DNA from: Ovis canadensis
Lineage: Eukaryota; Chordata; Mammalia; Artiodactyla; Bovidae
DNA: 64,000 nucleotides
NCBI RefSeq assembly: GCF_042477335.2
Contig: NC_091255.1
Location: 22,546,501 to 22,610,500, forward strand
Direction of reading: 5' to 3'
In this document: piece by piece, positions 45,876 to 58,521 of the stretch
How positions within the stretch are numbered: position 1 is the stretch's first letter
How the letters are laid out: each line of letters starts with the position of its first letter
Translations under genes and position numbers: made by a program
The notes under the pieces: generated by a model
The model's input: the letters and a program-made list of their open reading frames with translations, nothing else
Databases searched by the model: none
What the model was told of the DNA's origin: nothing

Positions 45876-46539
45876 TATGTCATGCATGATAGGATACTTT
45901 ATACAAGAGAATAGGATATAGGCTAATTTGTGCAACTGGAGGCCACAATAGAGGGCTTATTCTAATTTCAATACAGTTCACAGACAGACCCAGGCTCTCT
46001 CTCATGGTCTATGTGGCTACAGGTAAGTCTTTTCACTACTGTAAGCCTTGGTTCCCTCATCTGTACAACAATATCTGTTACTACTTCTGAGATTGAAAAG
46101 CAACAATCTCAGAACATGCCTGGAAAATAACAGGAACTCAGAATTTGATGTTTCTTCCCACAGTGACTATGTATCTGTCAAGAAATCAGTTAATGCGAGA
46201 GGTTGGTAAATCCTTCCAGACACCAAGTATCCTCAAATAGTAGACGCTGCAAGTTTTCAAACACATGTGGGAACTATTGTCCTCAATAAATTACTAAACA
46301 GTTTACTAGTATCACTGAGTAAACTGGATAATCAACCACCATGTGGACTGCCTGACACTTTTTACATAATTACGGTGTCTTCATGGGGCAATTTTGAACA
46401 TTTGAATCGAAACACCTTAAAGTGTTCAGGTCTCTAGGTTGTACTGAAGGCTTGTTCATTGTCCTCCAAACAGAGACCAAGGTGAAAACAGGGGAGGGCC
46501 CAGGGCAAGGCTGGGATTTCACCGGAGATTTTTGGGCTC

Positions 46540-47110
46540 CGGATATCCTGGTTTTTCACAATCACATGAGAGGGATGCTCCCTTTCGATGAAGGGCATCT
46601 TCTGAAAGGCGCATGTCTGGCTCCCATGCTGCCAGGGTCTTTTCCTACCATTTACTGAGTCCTTGTTACTGTGCCAGTTCTAGGCAAGTGACTCACATCT
46701 GTGATCTCATTTATCTGTCACAAGATTGCTAGGAGATGGGCCTTCTTAATCTCGATGTACAGAAACCGGGACACTGGAAGCTTGAGTAACTTCCACAAGA
46801 CCCCCGAGCTAGAAAAAAGCAGGCGCAGAATCTGAGACACACAACTCTTTGAAAAGAAAGGTTTGAAAAGAAGCTTCCTCATTACTGCTGCCGCCTCTCT
46901 GTAGCACTAACATCTGTGTTCGCTCATGAACCAGGACGGGAGGACAGCCCCAGAAAGCTGCTTCTATCAGAAGACCTTCTCAGGACGGTGCTGTGGATCC
47001 TGACTAAGGGAAGGGAGGGGAGCTGTGGAGGAAGGTGGGCAGCCAGCAAGACGTGGGGGAAATCCCACCGGGACAGGGCTCGCTTGCTGCAGTTGGGACT
47101 TTCAGAAAAA
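46540..47110. repeat. Old local duplication, left copy
   Basis: Matches 47,710-48,245 imperfectly but in the same order: GATGCTCCCTTTCGA..., AAGGCGCATGTCTGGC, CTACCATTTACTGAG, a MIR core, then a CCAGGACGGGAGGACAGCCC block. Includes an old MIR. No coding exon recognised. Confidence 0.55.
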
Positions 47111-47709
47111 AGAACAGAACCCACCATATGACAGATGCGGGTCCTTTCTATTCTGCGTTCTGTGCCTTGAGGAAATGAAGAAAGAGACAGAAGTGGGTAA
47201 GTGGTGACTCTTGAAGAGCTCCTCCTGCAGGGAGGCTGCAGAAAATTGTTCAGGGTTTTTCAAATTGAGGACACCAGCTTTGCCATGTATTAACAAGTCA
47301 CATAACTTTTCTGACCTCAAATTTCTATGTCTAGGAAATGATTGTGACACGACAGCTTAAAAAGATGTTATGAGGAATCAAGGCACTCACACTTCCCCCT
47401 CATCCACTCCACCCAGAGCTGCCAGGTATGGCTTTACAGGTTGTGCGTAATTTTACAATGATGTCTGGTGACAGGATGAGCAGGACTGTAATCCCTCCCA
47501 TCTTCATCCTGAAGCCTTCCACCTGGGCACTGCCTCCACCCAGAGAGAAGGGCAATTTTTCCATATGGATAAATGTAGTTGGTCGCCAAACTGAGCACCC
47601 ACTGGACTCTGTCCACCGCAAGAGGCCTTTTTCTCATTCTCCCAACAGTGACATTTGAGCTTGTGGTGATTTCCATCCATCCTTAGCGGCCCAGCCAAAA
47701 GCCAAGCGG

Positions 47710-48245
47710 ATGTCTGTCTGTGCAAATGCTCCCTCTTGACCAAGGGATCCTCGGGGAAGGCGCACATCTGGCACTCACCCTTCACTTGTTTCTGGGCTAC
47801 CATTTATTGAGCACTGACTGAGTGCCAGGCACCTGGCTACATATTTAGCAGAATCTCACTTAATCCTTAGAATGACCCTGTTAGATAGGGACTATTATCC
47901 TTGTTTTAGGATGAGTAACTTGCAGCCATCTCAGAGCTGGGAAAAGGAGGGGCCAGGGTTTGAATGCAGTCTGTGTGACTGCAAGCCTCCTCGTTACCCT
48001 CTACTGCTCTGAAGGCTCTCTGGAGCTAGCAGCCGTGTTCTCATGTGAGCCAGGACAACGATGTCAGCCCCAGGACTAGCCTTCCCCATCAGAAGCCCCA
48101 GGGCCTCCTGTCCTAGCTCCACAGACTGGGGCTGTGCGGGTCAGGAGGGGAGTCCCAGGGGAAACTCCATCAGCCAGCCAGATGTGGCGAAACACCTGCC
48201 CTGGGACAGAGGCAGCTGCTCCAGTTGGCCTTGCAGAGAACAGGA
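47710..48245. repeat. Old local duplication, right copy
   Basis: Counterpart of 46,540-47,110, offset by about 1.15 kb. Many differences, so older than the 52-62 kb triplication. No coding exon recognised. Confidence 0.55.
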
Positions 48246-48714
48246 CAAAAAGATCTGAGCAGGAAGGAGATGTCCTAAGCAGGCAGCGTGGCTATGAGAA
48301 TGAGCCAGAGTGTGGCCAGCAGCTGCCACGCCAGGGACACACACTTGTGGCCACTTCATGCAAAGATGCAGGGTGGGTTTTTTCCTTATAGTTTGAATGT
48401 GGAGGAAAATACAGGCCACGTGGTAATGTCCCTTCATTGTTACTTCTTCGGGAGGCAGCGTGATCTGGGAAGTACTCTGGCACTGGATATGAAGAGACCG
48501 CCGCTGCCTTTTATTAACTGCCTGATATAGGAGGAGAACATAATCTCCCTGAGGCCCAGTTTCCAAGCACTTGAAATGCAGGTAATAAGATTTGCTTCTT
48601 GAAGGTGTAATGAAGATAAAATGCAAAGGTGAGGTCTACAGACATTTCTACCTTATCCGCTTTAGCCAGCACTATGTTATGAATTTTTTGAGGGGGTGTT
48701 TGTTCTAAAAGGTC

Positions 48715-51105
48715 TTGTAGGTCTTCATAGAATCAGAGTAATAGGCAAATTTGGCCTTGGAATATAGAATGAAGCAGGGCAAAGGCTAATAGAGTTTTGC
48801 CAAGAGAACTCACTGGTCATAGCAAACACCCTCTTCCAACAGCACAAGAGAAGACTCTACACACGGACATCACCAGATGGTCAACACTGAAATCAGATTG
48901 ATTATATCCTTTGCAGCCAATGATGGAGAAGCTCTATACAGTCAGCAAAAACAAGACTGGGAGTGGACTGTGGCTCAGATCATGAACTCCTTATTGCCAA
49001 ATTCAGACTGAAATTGAAGAAAGTGGGGAAAACCAGTAAACCATTCAGGTATGACCTAAATCAAATCCCTTATGATTATGCAGTGGAAGTGAGAGATAGA
49101 TTTAAGGGACTAGATCTGATAGATAGAGTGCCTGATGAACTCTGGATGGAGGTTCATGACATTGTACAGGAGACAGGGATCAAGACCATCGCCAAGAAAA
49201 AGAAATGCAAAAAAGCAAAATGGCTGTCTGAGGATGCCTTACAAATAGCTGTGAAAAGGAGAGAAGTGAAAAGCAAAGGAGAAAAGGAAAGATATAAGCA
49301 TCTGAATGCAGAGTTCCAAGGAATAGCAAGAAGAGATAAGAAAGCCTTCCTCAGTGATCAATGCAAAGAAATAGAGGAAAACAACAGAATGGGAAAGACT
49401 AGAGGTCTCTTCAAGAAAATCAGAGATACCAAGGGAACATTTCATGCAAAGATGGGCTCGATAAAGGACAGAAATGGTAGGGACCTAAGAGAAGCAGAAG
49501 ATATTAAGAAGAGGTGGCAAGAATACACAGAAGAACTGTACAAAAAGATCTTCACGACCCAGATAATCACGATGGTGTGATCACTCACCTAGAGCCAGAC
49601 ATCCTGGAATGTGAAGTCAAGTGGGCCTTAGAAAGCATCACTATGAACAAAGCTAGTGAAGGTGATGGAATTCCAGTTGAGCTCTTTCAAATACTGAAAG
49701 ATGATGCTGTGAAAGTGCTGCACTCAATATGCCAGCAAATTTGGAAAACTCAGCAGTGGCCACAGGACTGGAAAAGGTCAGTTTTCATTCCAATCCCAAA
49801 GAAAGGCAATCCCAAGGAATGCTCAAACTACCGCACAACTGCACTCATCTCACGCACTAGTAAAGTAATGCTCAAAATTTTCCAAGCCAAGCTTCAGCAA
49901 TATGTGAACTGTGAACTTCCAGATGTTCAAGCTGGTTTTAGAAAAGACAGAGGAACCAGAGATCAAATTGCCAACATCCTCTGGATCATGGAAAAAGCAA
50001 GAGAGTTCCAGAAAAACATCTATTTCTGCTTTGTTGACTATGTCAAAGCCTTTGACTGTGTGGATCACAATAAACTGTGGAAAATCTTCAAGAGATGGGA
50101 ATCCCAGACCACCTGACCTGCCTCTTGAGAAACCTCTATACAGTTCAGGAAGCAACACTTAGAACTGGACATGGAACAACAGACTGGTTCCAAATAGGAA
50201 AAGGAGTACATCAAGGCTGTGTATTGTCACCCTGCTTATTTAACTTCTATGCAGAGTACATCATGAGAAATGCTTGGCTGGAAGAAGCACAAGCTGGAAT
50301 CAAGATTGCTGGGAGAAATATCAATAACCTCAGATATGCAGATGACACCACCCTTATGGCAGAAAGTGAAGAGGAACTCAAAAGCCTCTTGATGAAAGTG
50401 AAAGAGGAAAGTGAAAAAGTTGGCTTAAAGCTCAACATTCAGAAAACTAAGATCATGGCATCTGGTCCCATCATTTCATGGGGAATAGATGGGGAAACAG
50501 TGGAAACAGTGTCAGACTTGATTTTTGGGGGCTCCAAAATCCCTGCAGAGGGTGATTGCAGCCACGAAATTAAAAGACGCTTACTCCTTGTAAGGAAAGT
50601 TATGACCAACCTAGACAGCATATTCAAAAGCAGAGACATTACTTTGCCAACAAAAGTCTATCTAGTCAAGGCTATGGTTTTTCCAGTGGTCATGTATGGA
50701 TGTGAGTTGGACTGTGAAGAAAGCTGAGCGCTTAAGAATTGATGCTTTTGAACTGTGGTGTTGGAGAAGACTCTTGAGAGTCCCTTGGACTGCAAGGAGA
50801 TCCAACCAGTCCATTCTGAAGGAGATCAGCCCTGGGATTTCTTTGGAGGGAATGATGCTGAAGCTGAAACGCCAGTACTTTGGACACCTCATGGAAGAGT
50901 TGACTCATTGGAAAAGACTCTGATGCTGGGAGGGATTGGGGGCAGGAGGAGAAGGGGATGAGAGAGGATGAGATGGCTGGATGGCATCACCGCCTCGATG
51001 GACGTGAGTTTGAGTGAACTCCGGGAGTTGGTGATGGACAGGGAGGCCTGGCGTGCTGCGATTCATGGGGTCGCAGAGTCGGACACGGCTGAGCGACTGA
51101 ACTCA
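48715..51105 (+). mobile_element. BovB LINE, 5'-truncated, about 2.4 kb
   Basis: Three long overlapping open pieces (48963-49580, 49514-50116, 50077-50727) cover linker and reverse transcriptase, including FCFVDYVKAFDCVDHNKLW and RYADDTTLMAE. Frame changes near 49.55 and 50.1 kb separate them. Starts inside the endonuclease region and ends at the BovB tail. Confidence 0.92.
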
Positions 51106-51109
51106 GCTG

Positions 51110-52190
51110 ATGTTATGACTGGGGAAGTCATGCAATGGTCAGTGACAGCCAGCAGATGTCGCCACCATAGCTCACACTACAGACCTAGCTTCCCGAGCCA
51201 GGCGCTCTGGCATCGCCCTTCCTGAAGGGGGGGACAACAGCTGGGAGCGCTGTTAAGGCACCCCTTGGTGTCACTGTCTGCAGTGTGAGCCAGGTAACTT
51301 AAAGAAGAGGGTGGGCACAAATCACGGTTAAACGAGAAAGAGGAACAAAATATATTTGGTTCATTTTTAAGTTTCCTCATCTGGAAAATGGAGGTGAGAC
51401 GAATACCTACGTCTTTCATACCTAAAGTTCTCAAGATCAAACATAAGAATGAACTTTGAAAAGACCTGACACAGAGGGGTTGTCAAATATGGGTTTTTCC
51501 CTGTTTTCCTATTCTTTGGGATGCCAACTCATTGCAAAGGATCATTGAAATAATCCCTAAGAACTGTATTTCATAAACATCACTCATGTTGTTTTACAAT
51601 TGCATGTAGTTTAAAACAATAAACTCATACGAAATTATTATCATTGTCAAACAGTGAAAACTAAACCTATATGCAGCATTTTAAAGTTCATGAAACTTTT
51701 GGACCTAAACAATACATCCTTAGAAAAGAACAAGTATGTTTGAATTTAAAAGAAAGCAAGTGAACATACATGCCCTTTGAGTCAGCAATATCACTTCTAG
51801 GAATGTTTCCTAAGGAAAGAATCAAGTTATACATGTAAAGACTTAGTTCCAAGGGGATCCTTTAACAGGAAAGTATTAGAGAAGTTGAAAAGCCCATTGA
51901 TTAAGGATTAGTAAACAAAATGTGGTATATTTACAATAAAAATGCTTTGAAGTCTTTAAAAAAAAAAAAGTTGTATAACACATGTCCGCGCTTGCGGCAA
52001 ACTACTCACTACATATTACTGAGTGTTAAAAGATAAAGGAAATTTAAAAAATATATTTGTGGAGGGTGATGCCATGATTATTTGGCACCATACCCCCTGA
52101 GTATATATGTGGAAGAATATGAATGTACATGTAACTCTGTTTATCTCCAGCTAATAAGAGTATAGGCACATCTTTCATCAATTTGTTCTG
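51110..52190. other. Old repeat debris left of the triplication
   Basis: MIR-like stretch near 51,360-51,440 and L1-like debris with a poly(A) run near 51,958-51,970. No exon recognised. Confidence 0.45.
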
Positions 52191-52191
52191 T

Positions 52192-52392
52192 GCAGGCATG
52201 CTAAGTTGCTTCAGTCCTGTCCTACTCTTTGCGACCCTATGGACTGTGCCTGCCTGGCTCCTCTGTCTGTGGGATTCTCCAGGCAAGAACACCGCCTCCG
52301 GGGTATCTTCCCAATCCAGGGATTGAACCTATGTCTCTCATGTCTCCTGCATCGGCCGGGGTTCTTTACTGCTAGCACCACCTGGCAAGCAC
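52192..52392 (-). repeat. Bov-tA SINE at the left edge of the triplication
   Basis: GCATGCTAAGTTGCTTCAGT to CACCACCTGGCAAGC. Ends about 50 bp before the duplication begins. Confidence 0.85.
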
Positions 52393-52734
52393 AATTTGTT
52401 CTGTAGTTTCTGCCTTTTCTACAGTAAGTATGTATTTCACGTGAAAAATTAAGATTCAGTAGTGGTCTATGGAGAGAGTCTATGAAATTGCTATATGCTT
52501 TGACGATCCACCTGTTAAAAATCAGGGAGGAGAAAGGAAAGAACATACAAAAAGCAGAGTAAGCTTGGTAAGTAACTTAACTTGATTCAGGGGAAATGAA
52601 AGGATACTGCTTAAATTCAGCTGCTGGGGGCAGAGGAGTGGAGAGGAAGGAAAGGAGGAAATCAGCTAATTTTGTTATGTCTGTAACTCATAGTAGGAAA
52701 CCTATAGATGATAATTAAAAAAAGAGGGGAACAG

Positions 52735-53082
52735 AAGAGAAGACTCTTGAGAGTCCCTTGGACAGCAAGGAGATCAAACCAGTCAACCCTAAAGGAAATC
52801 AGCCCTGAATATTCATTGGAAGGATTGACGCTGAAGCTGAAGCTCAATACTTTGGGTACCCGGTGTGAAGAGTTAACTCATTAGAAAAGACCCTGAGCCT
52901 GGGCAGGATTGAGGGCAAGAGGAGAAGGGGGTGACAGAGGATGAGATGGTTGGATGGCATCACCAACTCAATGGTCATGAGTTTGAGGAAACTCTGGGAG
53001 ATAGTGAAGAACAGGGAAGCCTGGCGTGTTGCAGTCCATGGGGTTGCAAAGAGTTGGACACAACTCAGCAACTGAACAATAG
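52735..53082 (+). mobile_element. BovB LINE 3' fragment, private to duplication copy 1
   Basis: About 0.35 kb from GAGAAGACTCTTGAGAGTCC to CAGCAACTGAACAA. More diverged than the other BovB tails here and absent at the matching sites of copies 2 and 3. Confidence 0.85.
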
Positions 53083-53518
53083 CAAAGGGTAGTACTCTAC
53101 TGTCTTGGTATAAGGTAACTATCAGAACAAAACCCATAAAGCTTTCTAAATGCAAAGCATGCAGTAAGAGACGGAAAAGGAGAGACAGATGACAGAAATA
53201 AAATAGGCTATATGGTCAATGACTATACATCTGATAAATACATTCACAACAGTAAGTAAAATGGCAACCAGAAAAGGTAAGATAAACCTCATGTATCTCT
53301 CTCAGAGATGTATATAGAAATAACATGTAATAAAATGATGTCTGGAATTTGCTTAAAAATATCAGGGGATGAGGGGAGGTGGGTGGGATTAGATCTGAAA
53401 GAAGGATGACCACATGTTGATAATGGTTGAAGCTGGTGACGGGTACATGGTCTATCATTCCACAATGTATCTGCTTTGTGTGAAGAATTTCCCAAAATGA
53501 AAAGTGAACTGAAATCTG

Positions 53519-53735
53519 CTTGCTGCTGCTGCTACTGCTACTGCTACTGCTAAGTCGCGTCAGTCGTGTCCGACTCTGCGACCCCATAGACGGCAGCCCA
53601 CCAGGCTCCCCCGACCCTGGGATTCTCCAGGCAAGAACGCTGGAGTGGGTTGCCATTGCCTTCTCCAATGCATGAAAGTGAAAAGTGAAAGTGAAGTCGC
53701 TCAGTTGTGTCTGACTCTTAGCGACCCCATGCTTA
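53519..53735 (-). repeat. BovA SINE private to duplication copy 1
   Basis: TGCTTGCTGCTGCTGCTACT through CTCTTAGCGACCCCATG; absent from copies 2 and 3. Confidence 0.85.
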
Positions 53736-54170
53736 GGGACGTTCAAAATACCTTAATGAGTAAAAAAATGTGCAATCACTAACATGTCCATACACAGAGA
53801 GAGTAAGTGTGGAAAGATTAACAATGATGTTTCTCTGGGTGATGATATTGTGGGTGTCATTTATATGGTTATATAGTTTTAGATGTACCGTCTTGTTTTG
53901 CAACCATAAATATATATTTGGGGGGAAGAGGATAAAGAGAAGAGTTGTTCTTAAAAAGAAGTGCCCAGCTGAAAAAAGTTGACTTACAGAATGCAATGAG
54001 ATTGTGATGGAAGAGTCCAAACAATCTCCTTTTTAAAAATATTTTATGATGAAAGTGTTCAAAACCATACTCAAGAGTTAATTGCTATTGAACAATTGTT
54101 GAAAAGGTGGGCAGAACAAAGCATATATTCCTGCTGGGACCAGGACATCGGGCAGGGCGCTCAGCCTTAC

Positions 54171-54272
54171 TTGCTTGCGGGGCTGGTGAGCACACGTGGC
54201 CACAGCCATCGCTGACGCACTTCTCTCCCGCCGCGCAGTCCCGGTCTTCTCGGCACTGCTCCTCACAGACAC
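54171..54272 (-). CDS. Six-cysteine WAP module exon A1
   Basis: 102 bp, phase 1-1; acceptor after TGACCGTGAAG, donor A|GTAAGG. It encodes VCEEQCREDRDCAAGEKC and SDGCGHVCSPAPQA. Belongs to type A (EEQ between the first two cysteines), repeated at 58.4 and 61.9 kb. Open. The acceptor lacks a strong pyrimidine tract. Confidence 0.72.
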
Positions 54273-55193
54273 CTTCACGGTCAGAAAAGACTGGGCTGAG
54301 ACTCTTAAGCTAAATAAATGCTTGAATGACCATGGCATAACAATCAGCTATGTATACTTAGATCTAGGACTTCGCTGTTTAGATATGACCTCACATAGAA
54401 CCTCATCTGACCCTAACAGCAAATAATAGCTGAGGTATTTGCAGGGGTATTTGGAGAAATGCCTTAGGACTGAAGTCTTAGGAAAGAAAGCTGCAAGGAA
54501 AGCAGATTAATGGTAACCCCAATGATCTTTAACCAGTAGGTTTTATTTTCAGTGTTTTATAGATGAGGCCATTGAGAGATTGTCTGGTCCGTGGCAGAGT
54601 CAGGACTTGAAGTCCGATTCAAGTTCAACCAGACTTCAAGTCTAGTTCTTTGCCTTAAAGCACATGTACATTTTTCTACACAATTCGGTGAAATTAACCT
54701 TGAATATAGAGTTGAGCCCCTAAATCCAGAAATTATTTCCGATGCAAGTAGAGGATCTACTGGGTTCTAATCCCTAAAGAGGGTCTCAGTGTGACTTTTT
54801 GATACTCATAGAGACAGAATTAAAAGACGGAGGCAGCCCTGGAAGCTGCATCATAACCTTTGGCAAAAGAACAACATCTGAACCAACAATCGCATCACCA
54901 CCACCAAGAGAATTCTCACTGTGGGTCCTGCCGCAGGGCTGACCTGCTTCTGCCCTGCTCACGATTCATCTCTTTCCGGCTCGCTTTTATCATCTGTACC
55001 TGGGTGACTGATGTATGGCCTGGGCAAGGAAGAGAGGCTGCACTAGACAAGTGACTCCAGATACAGTGATTATCATGAACACCTCAGCATTCTGGTTTGT
55101 TTCCCTGGATGACCACACAATTGTGCCAGATCAGATCACGTCATGCATTTAACTCTTCCAGGACAGAGCAGGGTGGAGAGAGTCAGGACTCAC

Positions 55194-55295
55194 CTACACT
55201 CATCAGCGGGGAGCAGATTCGCCGACAGCCATCCTGGATGCACTCTTTTCCTCTCCCACAATCCCTGTCTTCACGGCACTCGATGCTACAGATGG
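55194..55295 (-). CDS. Six-cysteine WAP module exon B1
   Basis: 102 bp, phase 1-1; acceptor CTCATCAG, donor G|GTGAGT. It encodes ICSIECREDRDCGRGKEC and QDGCRRICSPLMSV. Type B differs from type A mainly in SIE after the first cysteine and CRRIC at the end, while sharing REDRDC. It lies 922 bp above A1. Confidence 0.72.
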
Positions 55296-55439
55296 CTGAT
55301 GAGCAGAAATATGTGGTTAAAAGCTTCTCTTCTCTTACAATCTCAGAATAAATACTTCAAATGCCTTTACAATATCATTCAAAAACCATCAATTCCCTAG
55401 AAGTACATCTATCCAGTTATGTGCAGAAAACTATATGAT

Positions 55440-56150
55440 ACGACAAAGAAAAAAATTAAAGAATCTTATAAATGCAGGCAGATACCATGTTCATGGATAA
55501 AAAGATACAGTGTTTTAGAGATATCAGTTTCTTTCCCAAATTGAAATTTAATACAGTCCCACTCAAAATTGTAGAAGGATTTGTCCCAAAAATAGACAAG
55601 CTGACTCTGAAATTTTATACAAAAGTTCACCAAAATCAACAATTATCAAGATAGGAATGGAGATAAGTTTAGTAAACTTGCAGGACTGAAATGTGGTTGG
55701 ATGACCTGGGCTCTCTGTATGAAAAAAAAGAAACCTTGTCTCCTGTCTCACACCACACAACAAATCTGTTCAATTGAGTTATAGATCTAAGGGAAAGGTA
55801 AAGCTATAAAGCTTCTAGAAAATGCTATAAAAGATAGCTTCAAGACCTTGAGATAGGCAAATAGTTCTTAAATTTTACAGAAATATTACTGACCGTGAAA
55901 CTAGATAGGTAGATGGAATCTCATTTAAATTATGAACTTTCCTTCATTGAATGACAACATTAAGACAGAGAAGAGACTAGCCTCATTGAGAGAAAAAGTT
56001 TGTAACACATACATGCAACAATTTGGATCAGGAGTTCCTTACAAGTCAATAGTAACAATTCATAAACTAGGAGAAAAATGGGGAAAAGGATTCAGCAGAC
56101 ACTCCATAAAGGAGATAATTGGAAGTTGTGAGACAAAAATCATGTCAGAT
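55440..56150 (+). mobile_element. L1 ORF2 relic in duplication copy 1
   Basis: CATGTTCATGGATAAAAAGA and AGACAAGCTGACTCTGAAAT match the late ORF2 part of an old L1. Duplicated at 59,680-60,390. Not coding-competent. Confidence 0.7.
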
Positions 56151-57429
56151 TCTGAGACCTTGCTTTTAATTGTGCAGATTGGGATAGTTTTTGAATCTTC
56201 TAGAATCTCCCCAGAAAAACAGAGCAATCAAAATAGCACAATTCAAAACACATAAACAACAGATCTGTAGAACAAGATATCCCCTCAAACTCCAAAATAT
56301 GAGTGGGTGGAAGGAGACTAAACACCACCTTCCAGCAGACCAGTGAGGTGTCTGCATCTGAGCAGAAATCCGAGGAAAGCGATGAGGTGACTGGTGGAGA
56401 AGCCTGGGGACATCATTCCTCCGAGAGCTTCCTAAGGAACCCACTAGAGGTTGACTGTCAGCCAACGAAAGTAGTGGAGAGATAGGAAAACTGGGACTAG
56501 CAAGGTCATTAAATACATACTTACAGAAGAATTAAGACTCAATAATGTTCTATGAAGAGAGCCTATGAACCCTCTATGTGCTGTCACAATACACCTATTA
56601 AATATCAGGAAGGAGAAAGGAAAACACACGAAAAGCAGAGTAAGCTTGATAAGTACTTTAACATGATTCAGTGCAAATGCAAGGATATTGCTTAAACTTA
56701 ACTGCTGGGGATAGGGAAGTGGGAAGGAAGGAAAAAAGGAAATGAGCTAATTTTATTATGACTATTACTCATAGTAAGAAATCTATAGGGAATAATAAAT
56801 AAAGGGTGGGGACCACAGTTAGTACTGTAAAGTCTTGATATAAGATATATATAAGAACGAAAAGCATAACGCTTTCTAAATGCAGAACATATAATAAGAG
56901 AGAGGGAAAGGGATAGACAGGTTGCAGAAATAAAATAGGTTATTTAATGAAAGACTATGTGTCTAACAAATACATCTACAACAGTAAATAAAATAACAAC
57001 CAAACAGGTAAGATAAACCTTACACATCTCCTTTAAAGATATATGTAGAATTAATATGTGATAAAATAATGCCTGGAATCTGAAAATAACAGGGATGGGG
57101 GAAGTGGGTGGGATTAGACGTGAAGGAAGAAAGACCACACGTTGAGAATGGTTGGGTGATGGGTACATGGTGTCTCATTCTACCAATCTGTCTGCTTTGT
57201 ACATAGATTTCCCATAATAAAAAGTTAAAACTGAAATGCACTGAGGGAAGGCTAAATATCTTAGAGTTAAAAATGTGCAATCACTAACATGTCCATACAC
57301 ACGGACAGAGTACCTATAGAATGACCAACAATGATATTTCTTTGGGCAAAGGGAGTGTGGGTACCATTTATTTGTTTCTATAGCTTTGGTTGTAGAGTCT
57401 TGCTTTCCAGCCATAGATATATATTTGGG

Positions 57430-58205
57430 GAGTGGCAGATGACACCACCCTTATGGCAGAAAGTGAAGAAGAACTAAAAAGCCTCTTGATGAAAGTGAAA
57501 AAGTTGACCTAAAGCTCAATATTCTGAAAACAAAGATCATGGCATCCGGTCCCATCACTTCATGGGAAATAGATGGGGAAACAGTGGAAATAGTGTCAGA
57601 CTATTTTTTGGGGCTCCAAAATCACTGCAGATGGTGACTGCAGCCATGAAATTAAAAGACGCTTACTCCTTGGAAGAAAAGTTATGACCAACCTAGATAG
57701 CATATTCAAAAGCAGAGACATTACTTTGCCGACTAAGGTCCGTCTAGTCAAGGCTATGGTTTTTCCTGTGGTCATGTATGGATGTGAGAGTTGGACTGTG
57801 AAGACGGCTGAGCGCCGAAGAATTGCTGCTTTTGAACTGTGGTGTTGGAGAAGACTCTTGAGAGTCCCATGGACTGCAAGGACATCCAACCAGTCCATTC
57901 TGAAGGAGATCAGCCCTGGGATTTCTTTGGAAGGAATGATGCTAAATTGAAACTCCAGTACTTTGGCCACCTCATGTGAAGAGTTGACTCATTGGAAAAG
58001 AGTCTGATGCTGGGAGGGATTGGGGGCAGGAGGAGAAGGGGGGGACAGAGGATGAGATGGCTGGATGGCATCACTGACTTGATGGACGTGAGTCTGAGTG
58101 AACTCCGGGAGTTGGTGATGGACGGGAGGCCTGGCGTGCTGCAATTCATGGGGTCGCAGAGAGTCACACACAACTGAGCGACTGAACTGAACTGAATTGA
58201 ACTGA
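57430..58205 (+). mobile_element. BovB LINE 3' fragment, private to duplication copy 2
   Basis: Begins at the YADD region (GCAGATGACACCACCC) and ends CTGAACTGAATTGAACTGAA. The matching site in copy 3 (61,660) is uninterrupted, so the insertion is younger than the duplication. Confidence 0.9.
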
Positions 58206-58419
58206 AAGTGACTGTGCTGGAAACAATTGAGAAGAACTGAATGCAATGCTACCGTGATGAAGGCGTTCAAAGAACACCCATCCTTTGAATGTTTTATGTT
58301 GAAAACATTCAAAACCATACTCAATATAAATTACTATTGAACATTTGCTGAAAGGTTGGGAAGGACCAAGTGCATAGTCCATTTAAGCCCAGGACATCGG
58401 GCGGGGCGCTCAGCCTTAC

Positions 58420-58521
58420 TTGCTTGCGGGGCTGGTGAGCATACGTGGCCACAGCCATTGCCGACGCACTTCTCTCCCGCCGCGCAGTCCCGGTCTTCTC
58501 GGCACTGCTCCTCACAGACAC
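58420..58521 (-). CDS. Six-cysteine WAP module exon A2
   Basis: Copy-2 version of A1: VCEEQCREDRDCAAGEKC, then GNGCGHVCSPAPQA. Same 102-bp length, phases and splice borders, with one replacement (SD to GN region) seen against A1. Open. Confidence 0.72.

Larger units (their letters stand above)
52440..56525. repeat. Tandem duplication unit, copy 1 (exons A1, B1)
   Basis: Starts with the TAAGATTCAGTAGTGGTCTA region, matched at 56,532 and 60,766. Its left part (52.4-54.1 kb) is clearly more diverged from the other copies and carries its own BovB and BovA insertions. Its right part, especially 56,280-56,520, is almost identical to 60,515-60,755. Contains L1 fragments shared with copy 2. Confidence 0.8.

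Noticed and set aside
54107-54313. Plus-strand frames over the WAP exons (also at 58.36 and 61.8 kb)
   Set aside because: Antisense shadows of the minus-strand module exons.
56166-56465. 99-codon minus-strand frame repeated almost identically at 60.4-60.7 kb
   Set aside because: Conservation reflects recent DNA duplication. No splice or family evidence, and the plus strand is equally conserved.
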